Positions 36,462 to 49,713 of a DNA stretch of 64,000 bases are shown here, piece after piece; position 1 is the stretch's first letter, and each line of letters starts with the position of its first letter. The notes beneath the pieces are model-generated. The model was given only the letters and a program-made list of their open reading frames with translations, was not told the DNA's origin and searched no databases. The stretch covers positions 919,693-983,692 of the forward strand of contig SAXG01000001.1 of assembly GCA_012932865.1 (NCBI GenBank), given 5' to 3'. The translations under genes and the position numbers were made by a program. Source of the stretch: Amylostereum areolatum. Its lineage: Eukaryota > Basidiomycota > Agaricomycetes > Russulales > Stereaceae.

Positions 36462-37642
36462 CTACTCCCTCTTCGACGGAGCTACGCCACCCGTCAACAC
36501 ACTCGGCAGCTCACCGCCTGCGCCCACCAGAAGGCCTACACTTGCTGCCACAACCACGAATAATGCGATCGTCGTGCCCGCCAACAGGACAAAAGATCTA
36601 CGCCCGCATCGCGTTAATGCTTCGGCACAATGGAGTCAAGAAAATAACACGCACGAGCTAATGTCCCGGCGTTCACAGCGCTCGCCAGCCCAGTTCTCTG
36701 TCAACCCCTTTTCGTTCTTGGTCGCTACACACGAGCACGCGAAGCACTCCTTTCCGGCTTTAATCCCTGCGGCGCACTTGCCGTTACCGGAACACGAGTT
36801 GGTGGAGTTCGTGCACGCCTCTTCCGTAGCGAAGCAGAGCGCGTCAGAGACGAGCTGCGGAGGAACGGACGACGGAACTGGGTCTTGACGCTTATTGAGG
36901 ACGTCCGCGGTAGGGGATGTGAGGAGCACAATGCGGATATTTGGGTGCGCAAGCGCGGACTGAAGCGCTGCGCGAAGGGTCGTGGTGGCGAGCGAGTACT
37001 GTTCACTCGTGCGACCATAGGCTTTCGCGATAGCATCGAGTCCGGTGAGGGTGAAAGCGCCAAATTTGTCAGAGGAAGGTGGTGGGCTCCTCAAGATATG
37101 CAATAAGGGGGGTGAGAGAGGAAAGGAAAGCCTCTGTGGCTGGGTGGGGGACGGAGAAGAGGTCAAGTGTTGCCGGGAGGGTTGTTGTGGATGATTCGGA
37201 GGATGGAGAAAGGGATGCTGAGACATGGTTGTAGACGTGCTGCGCTCGCGCGAGGAGAGTTGTAAGAAGATCTGAAGGGTCGAAGGACGTGAAGCGAAGG
37301 GAGAACGATGGTTTGAGTGTGTCCGGGATCACATCTATTTATGCAGAGTTAAGGAGAGAAAATACGGGAAGGAGGGGATGGCGCACCCTTGATATACGGC
37401 TGCTCCACGCTCAGCAAAAGACTCTCCGTTTCGCCTTGGCCAACGAAAGGTTCAGAGAAGATGGGGAGCTGGCCATCGTCGAGAGGCTCAAAGCGCTCAA
37501 GGCGGAGGTGCTGTGCGATGAGTGCACTGGCGCTACGTGAGCTGGCAGGGTGGTTGTTGTCGAGAGAAGGATGCAAGTAGACGGTGGAGGCGTGTACGAG
37601 GAGGGGGAGGGAGAGAACGCCGAAGATGAAGGAACGATGCAT
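36462..37642 (-). CDS. Vps3844-like (DUF3844) type I membrane protein
   Basis: A secretory-pathway membrane protein of the fungal Vps3844/DUF3844 family, linked to vacuolar sorting. Exons 37642-37387, 37334-36655 and 36597-36462. A signal peptide (FGVLSLPLLVHAS) precedes a luminal domain. The cysteine-rich signature is CFATEEACTNSTNSCSGNGK, then ECFACSCVATKN and WAGERCERRDIS, resembling an EGF fold. One membrane helix follows (LLAGTTIALFVVVAASVGLL) with a short tail ending SKRE. Exons total 1072 nt, 3n+1; losing one C of the CCC before PPSSDKFGAF (about 37088-37092) restores the frame. It is divergent from the S1P lyase gene. Confidence 0.85.
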
Positions 37643-37713
37643 GGTGGTCGTCGACGGCTTCGACGAGCGGGTGTTGTGCAAGTCGGAGGCGCCGGCGCCG
37701 GCGACTGTTTGGG

Positions 37714-37760
37714 TAAGGTAGACCGCACTCAAAACCTGGGTGTTCACGTGCCGGCACGTG
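37714..37760 (+). repeat. 47-bp inverted repeat, left arm
   Basis: Identical, by eye, to the reverse complement of 38153-38199. It starts TAAGGTAGACC and ends CACGTGCCGGCACGTG. The 392-bp spacer between arms and the sharp arm ends would also fit a small terminal-inverted-repeat element (MITE-like), but I see no target-site duplication. Confidence 0.9.
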
Positions 37761-38152
37761 CTTGTGACATCCGGTGACATGTCTCCTTCCCAGAGCTGGA
37801 CAAGCCACGAGAACGCTTCGCAAACACACAGAGATTAGCTAGGCTGAAAGGGAGTGTATGTAGACACCCTGAAATGAGAGTATCACGAACGTTTGAGTGG
37901 TCCCCGAGCACTCGCCGCCTTGTTCAGTGAAGCGAGCACGGGTACCCTCACACTTCCAGGGTTTTGAACCCTTCAGTGCATTTCTGTTGCTTTCCTGCAC
38001 CACGGAATCGAGTTGGTGGTAGCATACATTTACACTGTACATTGAATCCACCGAACTGTGAGCCGTGGCCTGTGGAAACGCTCTCGACGGTAGTTCAAAG
38101 TTCGAACAAATATCATGGGCTTCAAGATGCGCGGGCGTGACAAGCGCCCGTC

Positions 38153-38199
38153 CACGTGCCGGCACGTGAACACCCAGGTTTTGAGTGCGGTCTACCTTA
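38153..38199 (-). repeat. 47-bp inverted repeat, right arm
   Basis: Reverse complement of 37714-37760; it lies about 170 bp upstream of the S1P lyase start. Confidence 0.9.
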
Positions 38200-38372
38200 T
38201 GTTGACGTTGCGAGGGTTCGGGCCTGATCGGGCCGCCGGGGTCCTGACGCTCGCTGACGATGCCGGATCCGGGGCAGACAAACCATGCACCTGTGGCTGT
38301 CTCCTCGGAGCACACTACAACCCCTCCTTGCTTTCTTACCACCATCACATCCGCTACGCAGAGGGAGTCGCC

Positions 38373-40857
38373 ATGCCCCCTCTCTCTGTGTTGTCTATGC
38401 CGCACATCGTTGATGCCGTTGACCTCGTGCAGCGCAACTTCACGGTCGACAGTATCACCTGGGACAATGCGAAGAACCTCGTCATTTTCTATCTCGTCTG
38501 GACGCGTTCCATCAAGGCCTACCGTCATATTCGCGCTCGGGGGCTTATTTCGACCGTCGAAGACGCGTACAAATGGATAGCGCAGGTCCGTGCATCCTGC
38601 ACACTTTCTCCCACGTAGTGCTGAAACTCCCCCGATCGGGTAGCGCGTTATGCGCGTCGTCATCCGTTCACCGTGGCTCAAGGATCGCGTCGAACTCGAG
38701 ATGGGGCAGGCAAAGGCCTCTATCCAGCGTAGCCTTATTCCTCAAGGCCCCGACGTCGTCCAGCATCTCGCCCTGCCCATGAGCAGCCGATCCTTGGATG
38801 ACATCCTCGCGGACATGGAGAAGATGGACACGGATGGACCCTCGCATACGGACTACAAGGAAGGAAAGCTTTCCGGTGCAGTGTATCGTGAGTTTCTCTT
38901 TGTCTTGTTCGTGTGGTATGTTCTCCGCGAGGTGTCATACTTGCGATCAGAACCCGAGCGTCTCAGGACGAGTGCCCTAGGGACTCTCAGAACCTGAAAA
39001 TTTGTCCATATGGACAGCAGTTCAAGATTGTTCGGGGCCGAATGTGTGCATAACACGCACGGCCTTCCTCCCCGTCCCATGCAACCACATATTGATTGTT
39101 TACGTTTAGACGGAGGCTTGGACATGGAAAGGGTCATCGTCGCAGCATTCCAACGTTATTGTGTATCCAATCCACTCCATCCCGATGTATTCCCCGCCGT
39201 CCGCCGCATGGAAGCTGAGGTCGTCGCCATGTGTCTTCGTATTTACAACAACCCGGATGGCGCAGGCGCGATGACGTCTGGGGGCACCGAATCCATTCTC
39301 ATGGCGGTCAAGACCCATCGCGAATGGGCGCTTGACACGAAGGGCATTACTGAACCGGAAATGTGAACAGTCTTCATCTTCTTATGCTCCATCATCCTGA
39401 CTGACCTTGTGGCCAGGGTCATCCCTGTGACCGCGCACGCGGCCTTCGACAAGGCTTCCTCGTACTTCAAGATCAAGCTTCATTGGATACCTGTCGACCC
39501 CGTGACACGACGAGTCGACTTGAAACGAATGCGTCGAGCGATGTAAAACGTATCCCATCTTCCTTCGCCAGTCGCTGACCGGTGTTCTTGCAGAAACGCC
39601 AATACGATCATGGTATGGCATGACGTCCTTGGTCTATAAACGAATGATTGAGTTTTGCTTCTAGATAGTAGGATCAGCGATCAACTTCCCGGATGGTTGC
39701 CAAGATGACATCGTCTCTCTGGGTAAACTGGCGAGGAGATACAACAGTTGGCTTGCATGTTGATTGCTGCCTCGGCAGTTTCATCATGCCTTTCCTCGAG
39801 AAGGCGGGCTTCCCCGTCGAGCCGTTCGATTTCCGCGTCGCTGGCGTGACGAGCATCAGTTGCGATACACACAAAGTAAGAAGGCGTTTCACCCTGTCGC
39901 ATGCCGCTCCACTGACCGCCGCTATAGTACGGGTTCGCTCCCAAGGCAAGTATCTCGCCATCGTGTTTGCAAGTGGTGGTTGACCCTTTGGCGTATAGGG
40001 CTCCTCAGTTGTTATGTACCGTTCCCCCGAGCTCCGTCAATATCAGTACTATGTCAACCCCTCCTGGACGGGTGAGCGACACTGAGTGTCTCCATTTCTT
40101 ATCCTAACCATCCACGCCAGGTGGTGTTTACGCTAGCCCCGGTTTGTCCGGCTCACGGTACGTTGCCTTCCTTCTGTGGCACCGAGCAAGCCTTAACGCC
40201 TCCTTTCCCAGACCTGGCTCCTTGATCGCGGGAACCTGGGCAGCCATGCAATACATGGGCGAAGAGTACATTTCCTTCTTTCAACCATTATCGTGCGATC
40301 TCTGATACCTTGCCTTTCAGAGGCTACATAGCATCCTGCCGGGACATAGTGAACGCGGCGAGGACAATCGAACGTGGAATACGGACGAACTTCCCTGATC
40401 TCGCCGTTCTGGGCAACCCCCCCGCATCCGTCGTCGCGTTCCGCGCTGTGGACCCTGCGGCGCTCAACATCCTGGAGGTCGGAGATCGAATGTCGAAGCG
40501 CGGGTGGCACTTGAACGCGCTGCAGGATCCCCCGGGGTTGCACATCGCGTGCACGGTGCGTGCTTGCGGTTGGAAAATGTCCGGAACAGGAGGCTGACTG
40601 GGGGGATTGGATAGCGCTTGACTGTGAGTGTCGTGGACGCGTTCTTGTCCGACTTAAACGCGGCGATCCTGGAGGCGAAGGGGTCGCCGGCCGGAGAGGG
40701 CAACATGGTCGCTCTGTATGGTAAGATCGTTTTTCTTTTCACTCCGTGGACTTCCTTGTTCATCGAAGCGACAGGTCTGGGAACGTCGAGCGCAATTGGC
40801 CCGGAGATGGTGGGCACGCTGGCGTCGGCGTTCTTGGACGCGATGTATCAAGCCTGA
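38373..40857 (+). CDS. DPL1: Sphingosine-1-phosphate lyase (PLP-dependent)
   Basis: It cleaves phosphorylated sphingoid bases to a fatty aldehyde and phosphoethanolamine at the ER membrane. Thirteen exons are readable: 38373-38585, 38644-38887, 39110-39362, 39417-39542, 39594-39612, 39665-39875, 39928-39945, 39999-40071, 40121-40157, 40212-40265, 40321-40555, 40615-40720 and 40775-40857. Landmarks are [45 protein letters not shown], and the cofactor lysine in [31 protein letters not shown] lies near the C terminus. An N-terminal hydrophobic stretch (NLVIFYLVW) fits an ER anchor. The intron after GFAPK appears to be GC-AG. Exon 6 carries one base too many ([11 protein letters not shown], near 39751-39756). 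The start was chosen over an upstream ATG at 38115 because the intervening frame crosses the inverted repeat. Confidence 0.93.
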
Positions 40858-43800
40858 TTCTCGGGAGCTTGGGAAACGAGGGTGGACGGATTTCGGATTA
40901 GACCGTAGTTCGCGCATTTCTGTTCATCGTGTATCTTTTATTATAACCTATCTTCGGTTTTTTGGGTGCGATCTGTTGCACGTATATGTACATGATGCTA
41001 CCTATGACCATGCGTTTATAGAGCATTATGGCTGCGACGAAAAGTTCGTGTTTACGAGGCTCCAGCCCGTGCGCAAGTCAAGATACACGGCTCGCACGAT
41101 TATCGCGATCGGTTGGTTACATGCACCCCGAGCCACTCCGTTACCAGACATGACACCTGGATCCGATGCAACCGAAGGCCTGTCTGGGTGTGAGAAGCGG
41201 TCCTTGCATTCTTCTACTTATGTATGTCGGAAGTGCATGTGGAGTGCTGAGCGCTGAGCGCGGGAGAGCCATGATGAACGGCTGCCGCTGGTGCAAAACC
41301 TGCACAAACGGAGCAGCTCGAAGTCGAAGTATGCGGATAAGGCCTACTGGTAGGCAAGGTGCAATACACTCAAAGCTCCACGACCGGGCTGAGACTGACC
41401 CTAGACTTAGAAGCACTGTGATCGTGGTCGGCGGGATGCTCGAAGCACCGCGGCGCGAAGCGCACAAGTTCGAGAACGCACTGGCATGCGGACGCGCTCG
41501 CCTCGTTTCGCAGTTGACGCATCGCATCTTGCAGGCGAAACCTTATCCGGGACATCCAAGGACATAACCTCGGACTTCGTGCTAAAAATTCGACGATCCG
41601 ATGGATACGATTGAGGACATGGGAACTTGGTTTACAGTGGCCGAACGAGGACTGCCACCGACAGAGCGGGATGGTACAAGTATAAATAGCACCATTCAAC
41701 TCGGTGGAAGAGGTGCCGATACGTGACTCGCCACGCATCAAGTGATAGGGATATGGGGGAGGGGGTGATGGTGCGGCGGCAGAGGGAAGCGATTTGAACT
41801 GGGAGGGGACGTTGGCGTTGACAGCGAAGGACATGGTGGTCGGGGAGCGGGTCATGTTACGCAATTATCAGAGGATTCGCCGAATCGCCGTGGTGGCGTT
41901 TTCGTCCCCACAGCGAAGTCGAAGCACGTCTCTGTTTAGACGGCCGATCCCTCCGAACAATGGCGTCTGCCGGGCCACGTGTGGAATTTGTATAAAAAAA
42001 AAGGAGGTGGACAGGAGAAATGCTGAGTGAGACAATTTGAGTGTCGGGTAGTTGAGACGGTATGCTTTGAGGTCAGGTCTTCGCTTCTTGGGAAAGGTTG
42101 GGCTATCCGATATCGAGCCAACCGTAACATAAGTAGCCGACAGCAAACCACATATGCAACGCACGAAATAGGTTAAAACGTACCCACGTCTGCATCCCGC
42201 GCCGAGATCACGCCGTGCATCGCCAGCAGCTTTGCTCCAAGCTTCAAGGTTTGTGCGAAGGCTCGCGCCGGAAGCTATCCTTGAATGTTTTCGTCAGTTG
42301 TGATGTTGGGAAAAGAAGCCTCCATCCCGCAACTGCGCGGTCCACGACAGACGTCTGTTGGGCGTTCGAAAGGGGGGTGACAGGGGGGTGACAGGTCCGG
42401 AGACAGCCTTGAGGTCTATGGACTGAGCGTGGAGCGTGGAGCAAGTACAGTTCGCTTCGTGGGGTGCTATCCCATTCTGTTGTAAGTAAGTGCGACGGTG
42501 GTGACGAGGAATGGCGATCCAGTCCAGACACTGCGCTCGTCGCGGCGGACAAAAAGGATAGGGCGGCCTTGGAAGTTGGCTCCAGGTTCAGGCCTGCTCT
42601 TGGCCAGGGGGCACTTAGAGTAGAGAGGCCCGGTGGTGGTGGTTCCTATGTAGAGCGTGTCAACGGAAAGTCATGCGGCTGTACCATTGAGCACCGTACG
42701 CCACGTCGAGTACTTGCGAGTCCTGATGCACGATGCGTGGCAGAAGACACGACCTATGACCAGACAGCGGTATTTTCAGAGAGGTCAAGCCTACGACGGG
42801 GGCAGATACTTGGTACTTACGATGGACGGACAGGGCAGGCACATCACACGCGTTCGTCCGTCGGGGGATTGCATGCGTTACGTGGATGAGCGATAGCGAA
42901 GAATCGAAGGGAAGCGACGGTGGGCCAGAGTTAAATGGAGACCGTGGTTAAGGTAGAGCTATCCTTTTTCAAGCTTTCCCACCACAAGTTCTGATACGGA
43001 ATTATCAAAGAGAATAAGCATCCTGTTAGGTTTCTGGAACCGCCGGAAAGAACACTTTGAAGTAATAAAGGAGCGGCTTGCGGAAGGATTCTCGTCGCCC
43101 ATAAGGCAGGCAGGCCGCGCGTCTTCGTCAACCTTGGAGCGGGTTCGTCGTCGCCCTGAACGAACGAGAGTGTGCGTGGGTTTTGACCAAATTGCAGTGC
43201 TCCTCGAGGCAGTAATTTTGCGCGATGCATGCATGATACCGTGGTAAGTCGACTGTGTGTGTTGATGAACAAAGCCCGATATAGAGAGGTCGGACCGTGA
43301 AGCCTCAAGCCTCAGGCCTGGGGGCGGGCAGTCGATAGTAACCAAGCTACGGGATCCTGTGCAGGTATATGTTTGCGGGCGGCGGAGATCGACGCGCTGA
43401 AAACAAGCAACCGGGTATGTACATGTACATGGTTGAGCTTGCGCTTGAACTGCGAGAAGCGGGTATTTTTTGAGGTCCAGACTCGAGAGCACGTCGCGGG
43501 AGAACACAGGCCGGGTCAGGGACTGTGGGAAGTCGAGAGAATCCGAGTCGGAATGTATGAGCCGTTCAAGTTGGTTGGCGGTGAGAGCAAGGCGATTTTG
43601 AGTTGGACATCGATTGGGGGGATAAGAGGAAGCAGCGGTGGTCAAGGTGAGTTATGTCCGGCGCCGAGCTGATGACAGGAACGATGACCAGCTGGCGATG
43701 GGGATGTGCATCGGAGCGGGCGTTCGGAGAAACTTGGATGCTCCTGCGACCAAAAGAAAATGAGGGATGGCGTTCAGTGCAAGGGAGGGAGACCAGGGGA

Positions 43801-44093
43801 GACGGTGGGGCACTGGGAGTGGTACTTGGCGGCACCGGCGGGCAGGAACTCGGAAAGGAAATGATATCATGATCTCCGCGGAAAATGAACGATAATCAAA
43901 AATTATACCGGCTCAAAGCGGCTGCTTTCGATCGAGATCCACGGAGAAAGGAAGAAAAAAAGAGGGAAAATGGAGATAATAAATAAAGGGGGGGGCCTGG
44001 GCTTGAGCGTCGACATTTGAACGAGCAGGTTGGGTGGATGGTCCCGGTCCCCATCTGAGTCCCAAGGACCCCGTTCGCTCGAGATCCATCCCC
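40858..44093. other. 3.2-kb stretch without a supported gene
   Basis: Several open frames of 70-230 codons occur on both strands, but none continues across splice sites or shows a known motif. The best is on the minus strand at about 41790-41832 (MSFAVNANVPSQFKSLP), which has coding-like codon choice for some 30 codons and then degenerates. The end of the interval is the arrestin promoter, with an AAATAAA stretch near 43978. Confidence 0.45.
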
Positions 44094-46647
44094 ATGTCAT
44101 TTCCCCTCACAAGGCCCTCTTCGCCCTCCCATTCCCCATCTGAAGATCCTCATCCGCACCGTTCCCTTCCAGAAGTCGACGTCCTCGCCTCAGCCCTTCA
44201 TAATGCTCTCCAAGGCATCACCGGAGGAGGTCCTTCCTCCTCCTCCTCCTCCTCTGCTCACCCCGGCCCTTCCGCCCTCGCGCCCCCCTCCTCGCGCCAG
44301 CCAGATCCAGACATGGCTAACTTGAAAGACAAAGACAAGCACCCGAGCCTCGAGATCGTCGTCGCCTCCGACGTCCTCACCCTCAGAGGTACAGGCGTCG
44401 ACGTCACCCCAACCTCTCTCCAGGGCCATCTCGTCCTCAACCTCGTAGAGTCCACCTCTCTCAAAGAGATCACCCTTCAGTTCAGGGGCAAGGCGCGCCT
44501 CCCCGCACCCTCCACAGAGTACGTTCTTTTGTCTTTTCCTTCCCGACGCCGACGATCCTAACGTACATGACTTTAGCATGAGCATCAACAGCTCCGCCAT
44601 GACCTATCTCGTCTGCAATCATGAATGGTCCTTCCTCGAAGGCGACAAGAAACACACCCGCACGCTCAAAGCAGGTCGTCACCTCTTCCCTTTCCAGCTT
44701 CGGATCGGCGGCTCCCTTCCGTCTTCCATCTCCACCCCCGCGTTCGGTGGCGCCTCTGTCCAATACAAACTGCGCGCTACCGCCACCCGTCCCGGTCTCG
44801 CCCACAACCTTCAGACTCAGGTGCCCATCTCCATCAACCGTTCCTTCGCCGCAGAGGCCCTCGAATACCAGCAGACTCTCGAAATCGAGAACACATGGCC
44901 AGAAAAACTCATGTACTCTATCATGATCCCCCACAAGGCTTGGGCCGCGGGTGACACCGTCACCGCCGTCGTCAAGTTCTCCCCTCTGACCAAAGGCGCG
45001 CGGGTGTTGTCCGTCGGTACGGTGGTCAACGAGACCGTCAAACTCTACGTACGCACAGGCTGGCAGGAGACGACCAAAGTCATCGCTTCCACCAAGCATG
45101 GGATACACAACGGACGTGCTGTCAAGATCGAACAACCTCCACCGCGTTCTCGGGCCGCTACTTCATCCGCTTCCAGGTCGCTGCTGCCCACTCCGGGCCC
45201 TCGTTCCATGCCTGCGACACCGGGTGTCGATTTTCACCACGCTAGCCACGTGAATTCTGTCCAAGGGACTCCTGCCTCCACTCAACCCCCAGCCGCGTCC
45301 ACTCAAGCCTCTTACTTCTCGTCGGTACCCGGAATGGTACCAGGCCACCACGAACCCCCGGTCGCCAGCTCTTCGCTTGTGACCCTCCCTGATAGCCATG
45401 ACCCCCATCATGCTGTTCCTACGGATTTTGAACTGTCTGACCAGGACGTAGTCACCACCCTCGACGTGTTCTTGCCGCCCGCGAGCACACCGACCCACAG
45501 TTTGGAACCTATCATCATCTCCCACCGGATTCGTTGGAGCATCCTCATTAGCAACCTTGACGGACACACCTCGGAGCTCCGATGCTCACTACCGATGCAC
45601 GTCCTCGACCACAGCCTCATCGACGAAGCCAAGTCAGCGACGGCGGCAACACGACGGCTGCTTCTTGGCGGACCAGAGGTAGCGGAAGAGGCCGACGAGG
45701 AGATGGAACTTCCGAGCTACTCCTCACACGTCCGCGATCGCGTCGCCAACATGTTTCTACCAGAACAGGGTGTTCTACGCGTCACGAACCCCTGGGTTCA
45801 AAATGGGATCAGCCCCGTGCAGATGCCAGAAGGGCAAAGCGCACCCGTCTCAGGTCTCGCGACACCATTGGAAGCGCACCACATCCATTCCTACCTCGGC
45901 CACGCACACGGTAATCTGGAGTATGTGAATTCTGAGCTTCTGCTTTCCCTCACCTCGGACGCCCCTCCGGCCCTCGAACCCTCACAGCCGGGACATCAAT
46001 CCCCTCACAATCCGACGCCACCGGACACCGCGTCCCCTTCTCAAGGTGCGAGTCGTCGTCAAAGCCGCGCCAACAGTCGCTCGGGTAGCCGCGCAGGGAG
46101 CAGGGCGCCCAGTCCGGAGCCCCATTCTCATCGCTCGAGCGGGAGCAACAGCCCAGACCCGAGCTTGACCTACGTACACGACCATAGTTCCGCAAGTCGG
46201 AACCACCACGGTCTTTTCCATATATCCATGAAGCCTTTCACATCCATATCTTCCCCCTTCTTTCGACACAACCACCACCACCACACCAGCTCCCACTCCA
46301 CGCCCGCGACACCGCGGACCCCGCCCGCCCCCGTGCAGATCATCCGCACGCCACACAACACGTCGCAGTCGCTGCTGCATCGCGCGTTTACCGAGGTCCC
46401 GGACTACGGTATCGCCTCCCGCGGGTTTTTGGGCGGGGTGACGCCGCTCGAGAGCATGCAGGGGTTACCGAGCTACGAGGAGGCAGGAGACGCAGCGCTC
46501 GTTCAGCGACACGGATCTAGCCGCGAGGTTTGCTTCCGCGCCGCGGCAGCGCGCACGAACGTACGCGGTGATACGGAGAGCGAGACGCACAGCGATCCTT
46601 TATCGCATGATGGGTCCTCATCGACATCTTCCGTCCAGACGAGCTGA
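44094..46647 (+). CDS. Alpha-arrestin (ART-type ubiquitin-ligase adaptor)
   Basis: It probably recruits a Rsp5/Nedd4-type ubiquitin ligase to plasma-membrane transporters for endocytosis. Exons 44094-44518 and 44577-46647 total 2496 nt, 831 residues, in frame. The arrestin N domain starts at LEIVVASDVLTLRGTGV with GHLVLNLVESTSLKEITLQF and NHEWSFLEGDKKHTRTLKAG. The C domain includes LEYQQTLEIENTWPEKLMYS, WAAGDTVTAVVKFSPLTKGA and a later SHRIRWSILISNLDGHTSEL. Two LPSY motifs (45709-45720 and 46465-46476) are likely WW-domain docking sites. A long Ser/His/Pro-rich tail is probably phosphorylated. It converges with cytochrome c peroxidase. Confidence 0.9.
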
Positions 46648-47395
46648 TCCCCCATTTCCCCTCTTCTCCTCTGTACTGCCAATACCCGCTTCGTTTTCAA
46701 AATCTTACCGCCCCTTGTGTTCCACCGCCCTCTTCCCGCTTCCCCCCCCCCCTGCTTTTGGGTTTCTGCCTCGGACCAATGTTTGGTGTAGTAACGAAAT
46801 TTCCCCCCGGTTCAAATAACTCAACTGTATCACTTTCCCTCCCGTCCTCGATGGCGTCCCGTCCAACTGTCCTTCACGCACGCTTCTTTTGTGTCATACC
46901 ACATGCACTTCATCTCTCGCGTCGCCCCTCACCTTAGACAGACGCCTTTACCCCTCTTGAAGTTGTTAAATCGATCCTACCGCGACCCCCCCCCCTCTCA
47001 TGTACTGCACGACCCCCATAGACTTTCCACCGCTCCGTCTGTCTCAACTCTTCCCTATAGAATAATCCTACGCCTCATATTGTATCACGTACGAAAGCAA
47101 AGAATTCGAATTTGACGGTTCGCTATTTGCGTGCCGAGGACCTGGATACTGGATAGGAATTTTGAATACGGAGACGGATCATCCGATTTATTCGCATTGT
47201 TCGATGGACAGGATTAGGAGGGGGGTAAATCGAGCGGGGATGATCCGCGTAGCATAGGCAGAGTATAGTAAAGGGGGGAACAGGGAACGAGCCGTCTAGG
47301 TCTCCAACGTCAGACTCCAACGTTCAAACCGTACGTCTAACATCTAGCCACCATCTAGCCTCGACACGAAACCAGCCCGGGTATTGTAAGCATCC
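46648..47395. other. Intergenic between convergent arrestin and CCP genes
   Basis: Only 3' flanking sequence is expected here. Long C/T-rich tracts with pure C runs occur near 46745-46752 and 46986-46996. No gene is seen. Confidence 0.5.
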
Positions 47396-49045
<1,650 letters not shown>

Positions 49046-49713
49046 GGCGATGATGGTGGTTGAGGAGAAAGAAAGGAGAGGGGAGAGAGAAGGGGTATTT
49101 GAAAGCCAGGCGGGGGATGAGGTGAGCTCAGGACGGTGACGGCGTGAGCACGCGAAATGGATGGTCCGACGCGTTCCGATATCTAATCGGGACCTCGCTC
49201 ATTGGTCGACACGAGTGATGGACCCATCTGGGTCCTCCGCGCGGCTCAGCGCGGACGCGGCGCCGGCGACGAGGACGACGAGGACGACGGCTTTGAAGTT
49301 GACGAGGACGCTGCATGGTGGAGGGATGCTCAGCGCTCAGCGCTCAGATCTAAAACCGTCAGTGGCTTCTTGTCGACAAGCGGACGATCCTGTGACCACT
49401 CCTTTCACTGGAAACGCACATGACCGCGTTCCCTCGTCTCACGATAATATTTCCTTGTTCCCCACGATTTCATTATGTACAAAAGGTGGTACCTGCACTT
49501 GCTACTCTTTCTTTGCCGTTGGGATCCAGCGCTTGCTTGCACGTCGCCGCGCATTCCACTGGCGTTGGCGTCTCTTCGACGTCCGTGGGCTATGTAGCCT
49601 GGGCGTCAGATAAGTGCACATCCATGCATGACCTGTCCTAGGACCGTTTGGCGCCTCCGTCATGCCTATATAGATGCACTCGCTCGGTGCAAGTTTTCCC
49701 ACCCAACTCACTT
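49046..49713. other. Divergent promoter of CCP and membrane-protein genes
   Basis: No gene is seen. A TATATAG element lies near 49667-49673, about 45 bp before the start at 49714. A short direct repeat (CAGCGCT three times) lies near 49331-49347. Confidence 0.5.

Larger units (their letters stand above)
37643..38372. promoter_or_regulatory. Divergent promoter of Vps3844-like and S1P lyase genes with inverted repeat
   Basis: These 730 bp separate two divergent start codons. They contain two 47-bp inverted arms (37714-37760 and 38153-38199). Each arm holds the palindrome CACGTGCCGGCACGTG, giving four CACGTG (E-box/Cbf1-type) hexamers in total. Open reading frames run through the arms into both genes, but the family alignments start inside the genes, so I treat the arms as noncoding. 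Confidence 0.6.

Noticed and set aside
37642..37780. In-frame N-terminal extension of the Vps3844-like gene through the left repeat arm
   Set aside because: It would put unrelated sequence ahead of a clear signal peptide that starts at 37642.
38115..38372. Upstream in-frame extension of the S1P lyase from an ATG at 38115
   Set aside because: It passes through the inverted repeat and has no family similarity; the lyase N terminus aligns from about 38373 on.
41370..41864. 164-codon minus-strand frame starting MRNMTRSPTT
   Set aside because: Only the first 30 or so codons look coding; no splice continuation or family motif.
42959..43645. 228-codon minus-strand open frame
   Set aside because: Composition looks like non-coding GC-rich sequence; no domain, no signal peptide, no splice structure.
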